Origin: Lachnospiraceae bacterium UBA3641
GTDB lineage: Bacteria > Bacillota > Clostridia > Lachnospirales > Lachnospiraceae
DNA: 6,990 nucleotides
Direction: 5' to 3'
Assembly (NCBI GenBank): GCA_002373875.1
Contig: DFKQ01000043.1
Location: forward strand, 1-6,990
Each line of letters begins with the position of its first letter. Position 1 is the stretch's first letter. The translations under genes and the position numbers were made by a program. The notes under the pieces are model-generated. The model worked only from the letters and a program-made list of their open reading frames with translations, was not told the origin of the DNA and ran no database searches. Positions 6,700 to 6,990 of the stretch are shown piece after piece.

Positions 6700-6780
6700 G
6701 TAAGAGTTATTTAATTCTTCAACCGAAAACTTTATACCCCTATCATGCCCGATCTCCCCAAGGTCGGGCACTTTTCGTTT
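6700..6780 (+). ncRNA. Candidate ~80-nt intergenic small RNA
   Basis: Three signals in the right order define this candidate: a promoter at 6665-6693, a 5' hairpin at 6702-6719 (AAGAGTT / AATTCTT around an ATTT loop), and a terminator-like stem with U-rich tail at 6746-6780. The linker 6720-6745 is predicted to be single stranded. I do not recognise a known RNA family. It could instead be a stand-alone terminator that stops read-through toward the tRNA. Confidence 0.35.
6746..6780 (+). terminator. Intrinsic terminator, plus strand
   Basis: TGCCCGATCT (6746-6755) pairs with AGGTCGGGCA (6761-6770), a 10-bp stem with one G-U pair and a 5-nt CCCCA loop. CTTTTCGTTT follows, a U-rich but interrupted tail. 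On the minus strand the stem is not followed by U's, so it works for plus-strand RNA. No protein gene lies upstream on that strand. Confidence 0.65.
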
Positions 6781-6789
6781 ACTGTATTA

Positions 6790-6812
6790 TTTTACCGCAT
6801 TCACCGGTAAAA
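6790..6812. repeat. 8+8 inverted repeat before the tRNA promoter
   Basis: TTTTACCG (6790-6797) and CGGTAAAA (6805-6812) pair around a 7-nt loop. A run of A's follows on the plus strand, so it is not a plus-strand terminator. It may be a protein site. The bases TTTACCGCATT (6791-6801) are the exact reverse complement of 80-90 in the pgeF leader. Confidence 0.4.
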
Positions 6813-6866
6813 AAAAGATAAAAATTATAAAAAACTCTTGCAATCTGTCTTCCGGTTTAGTATACT
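6809..6866 (+). promoter_or_regulatory. Strong tRNA promoter with A-rich upstream tract
   Basis: TTGCAA (6838-6843) and TATACT (6861-6866) have the ideal 17-bp spacing. An A-rich stretch at 6809-6834, directly upstream of -35, resembles an UP element bound by the RNA polymerase alpha subunit, as is usual for stable RNA genes. Predicted start is near 6873, giving a leader of about 36 nt before the tRNA. Confidence 0.75.
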
Positions 6867-6908
6867 AAGCAAGTCGGACGTAAGCCCAACCCGATAAATC
6901 CGATATAT

Positions 6909-6980
6909 GGCTCGTTGGTCAAGCGGTTAAGACGCCGCCCTCTCACGGCGGAAAAAGGGGTTCGATTCCCCTACTGGCTG
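6909..6980 (+). tRNA. tRNA-Glu, anticodon CTC
   Basis: The 72-nt cloverleaf has a D-arm starting GTC-AAGCGGTTAA-GAC, an anticodon stem CCGCC/GGCGG (6935-6939, 6947-6951) with loop CTCTCAC and anticodon CTC (6942-6944), and a T-arm AGGGG-TTCGATT-CCCCT (6956-6972). It closely resembles Firmicutes tRNA-Glu, and CTC reads GAG codons. The acceptor stem is imperfect: GGCTCGT (6909-6915) faces ACTGGCT (6973-6979), giving two G-U wobbles and one C-U mismatch at position 5/68. The discriminator is G (6980). CCA is not encoded (CAC follows), so it would be added after transcription. The strong promoter argues that it is expressed, but a degenerate copy cannot be ruled out. More stable RNA genes may follow past the window. 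Confidence 0.85.
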
Positions 6981-6990
6981 CACCGGGATG

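Noticed and set aside
6479..6703. A 74-codon plus-strand frame with a hydrophobic stretch, starting at TTG
   Set aside because: The start lies inside the operator repeat, there is no ribosome binding site, and the hydrophobic run comes from the T-rich tract at 6513-6545.
6790..6812. Inverted repeat read as a terminator
   Set aside because: On the plus strand it is followed by A's, not U's. On the minus strand the U's come before the stem, so neither direction fits.
6534..6821. A 95-codon plus-strand reading frame in the intergenic spacer
   Set aside because: It has no ribosome binding site (only T-rich sequence before the ATG), a composition unlike a real protein, and runs through the terminator stem at 6746-6770.
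1..6990. CRISPR array, insertion sequence or transposase
   Set aside because: No regularly spaced repeats, no transposase-like reading frame and no paired terminal repeats with target duplications were seen.

Overview
The window looks like a chromosomal segment from an anaerobic Clostridia-type Firmicute, most likely Lachnospiraceae. The reasons are moderate GC coding DNA with AT-rich spacers, AGGAG-type ribosome binding sites, an NHLM-type peptide exporter of the Firmicutes layout, and a tRNA-Glu resembling Firmicutes versions. The assignment is inferred from sequence style and protein families, not from a database match.

Layout. At the left edge a perfect 35-bp AT-rich palindrome (1-35) precedes a plus-strand pgeF/YfiH-type gene (96-935). 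Only 20 bp separate its stop from the end of a long minus-strand operon that fills most of the window. Read in its own direction, the operon has: a very short HlyD-like NHLM membrane protein (6441 to 6220); a C39 peptidase/permease/ATPase half-transporter (6199 to 4028); a second permease/ATPase half-transporter without a peptidase (4009 to 1823); and an AmrS/PflA-like radical SAM enzyme (1816 to 956). Gaps are 6 to 20 bp, so all four are probably one transcript.

The 460-bp spacer from 6448 to 6908 holds no convincing protein gene but is full of signals. It contains a minus-strand promoter embedded in a perfect 11+11 inverted repeat, a second possible minus-strand promoter with a structured leader, a plus-strand promoter/hairpin/terminator set that looks like an ~80-nt small RNA, and a strong tRNA promoter with an A-rich upstream tract. 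A tRNA-Glu (CTC) with a mismatched acceptor stem closes the window.

How the genes fit together. The two ABC proteins should form a heteromeric inner-membrane exporter that cuts a double-glycine-type leader and exports a ribosomally made peptide. The third NHLM component is reduced to its N-terminal tail and membrane helix. No precursor peptide or recognised RiPP-modifying enzyme is visible, so the cargo lies outside the window or is unrecognised. The radical SAM gene, 6 bp behind the exporter, is the only candidate modifying enzyme here, but its family is not a known RiPP family and the link may be only positional. pgeF and the tRNA are housekeeping genes.
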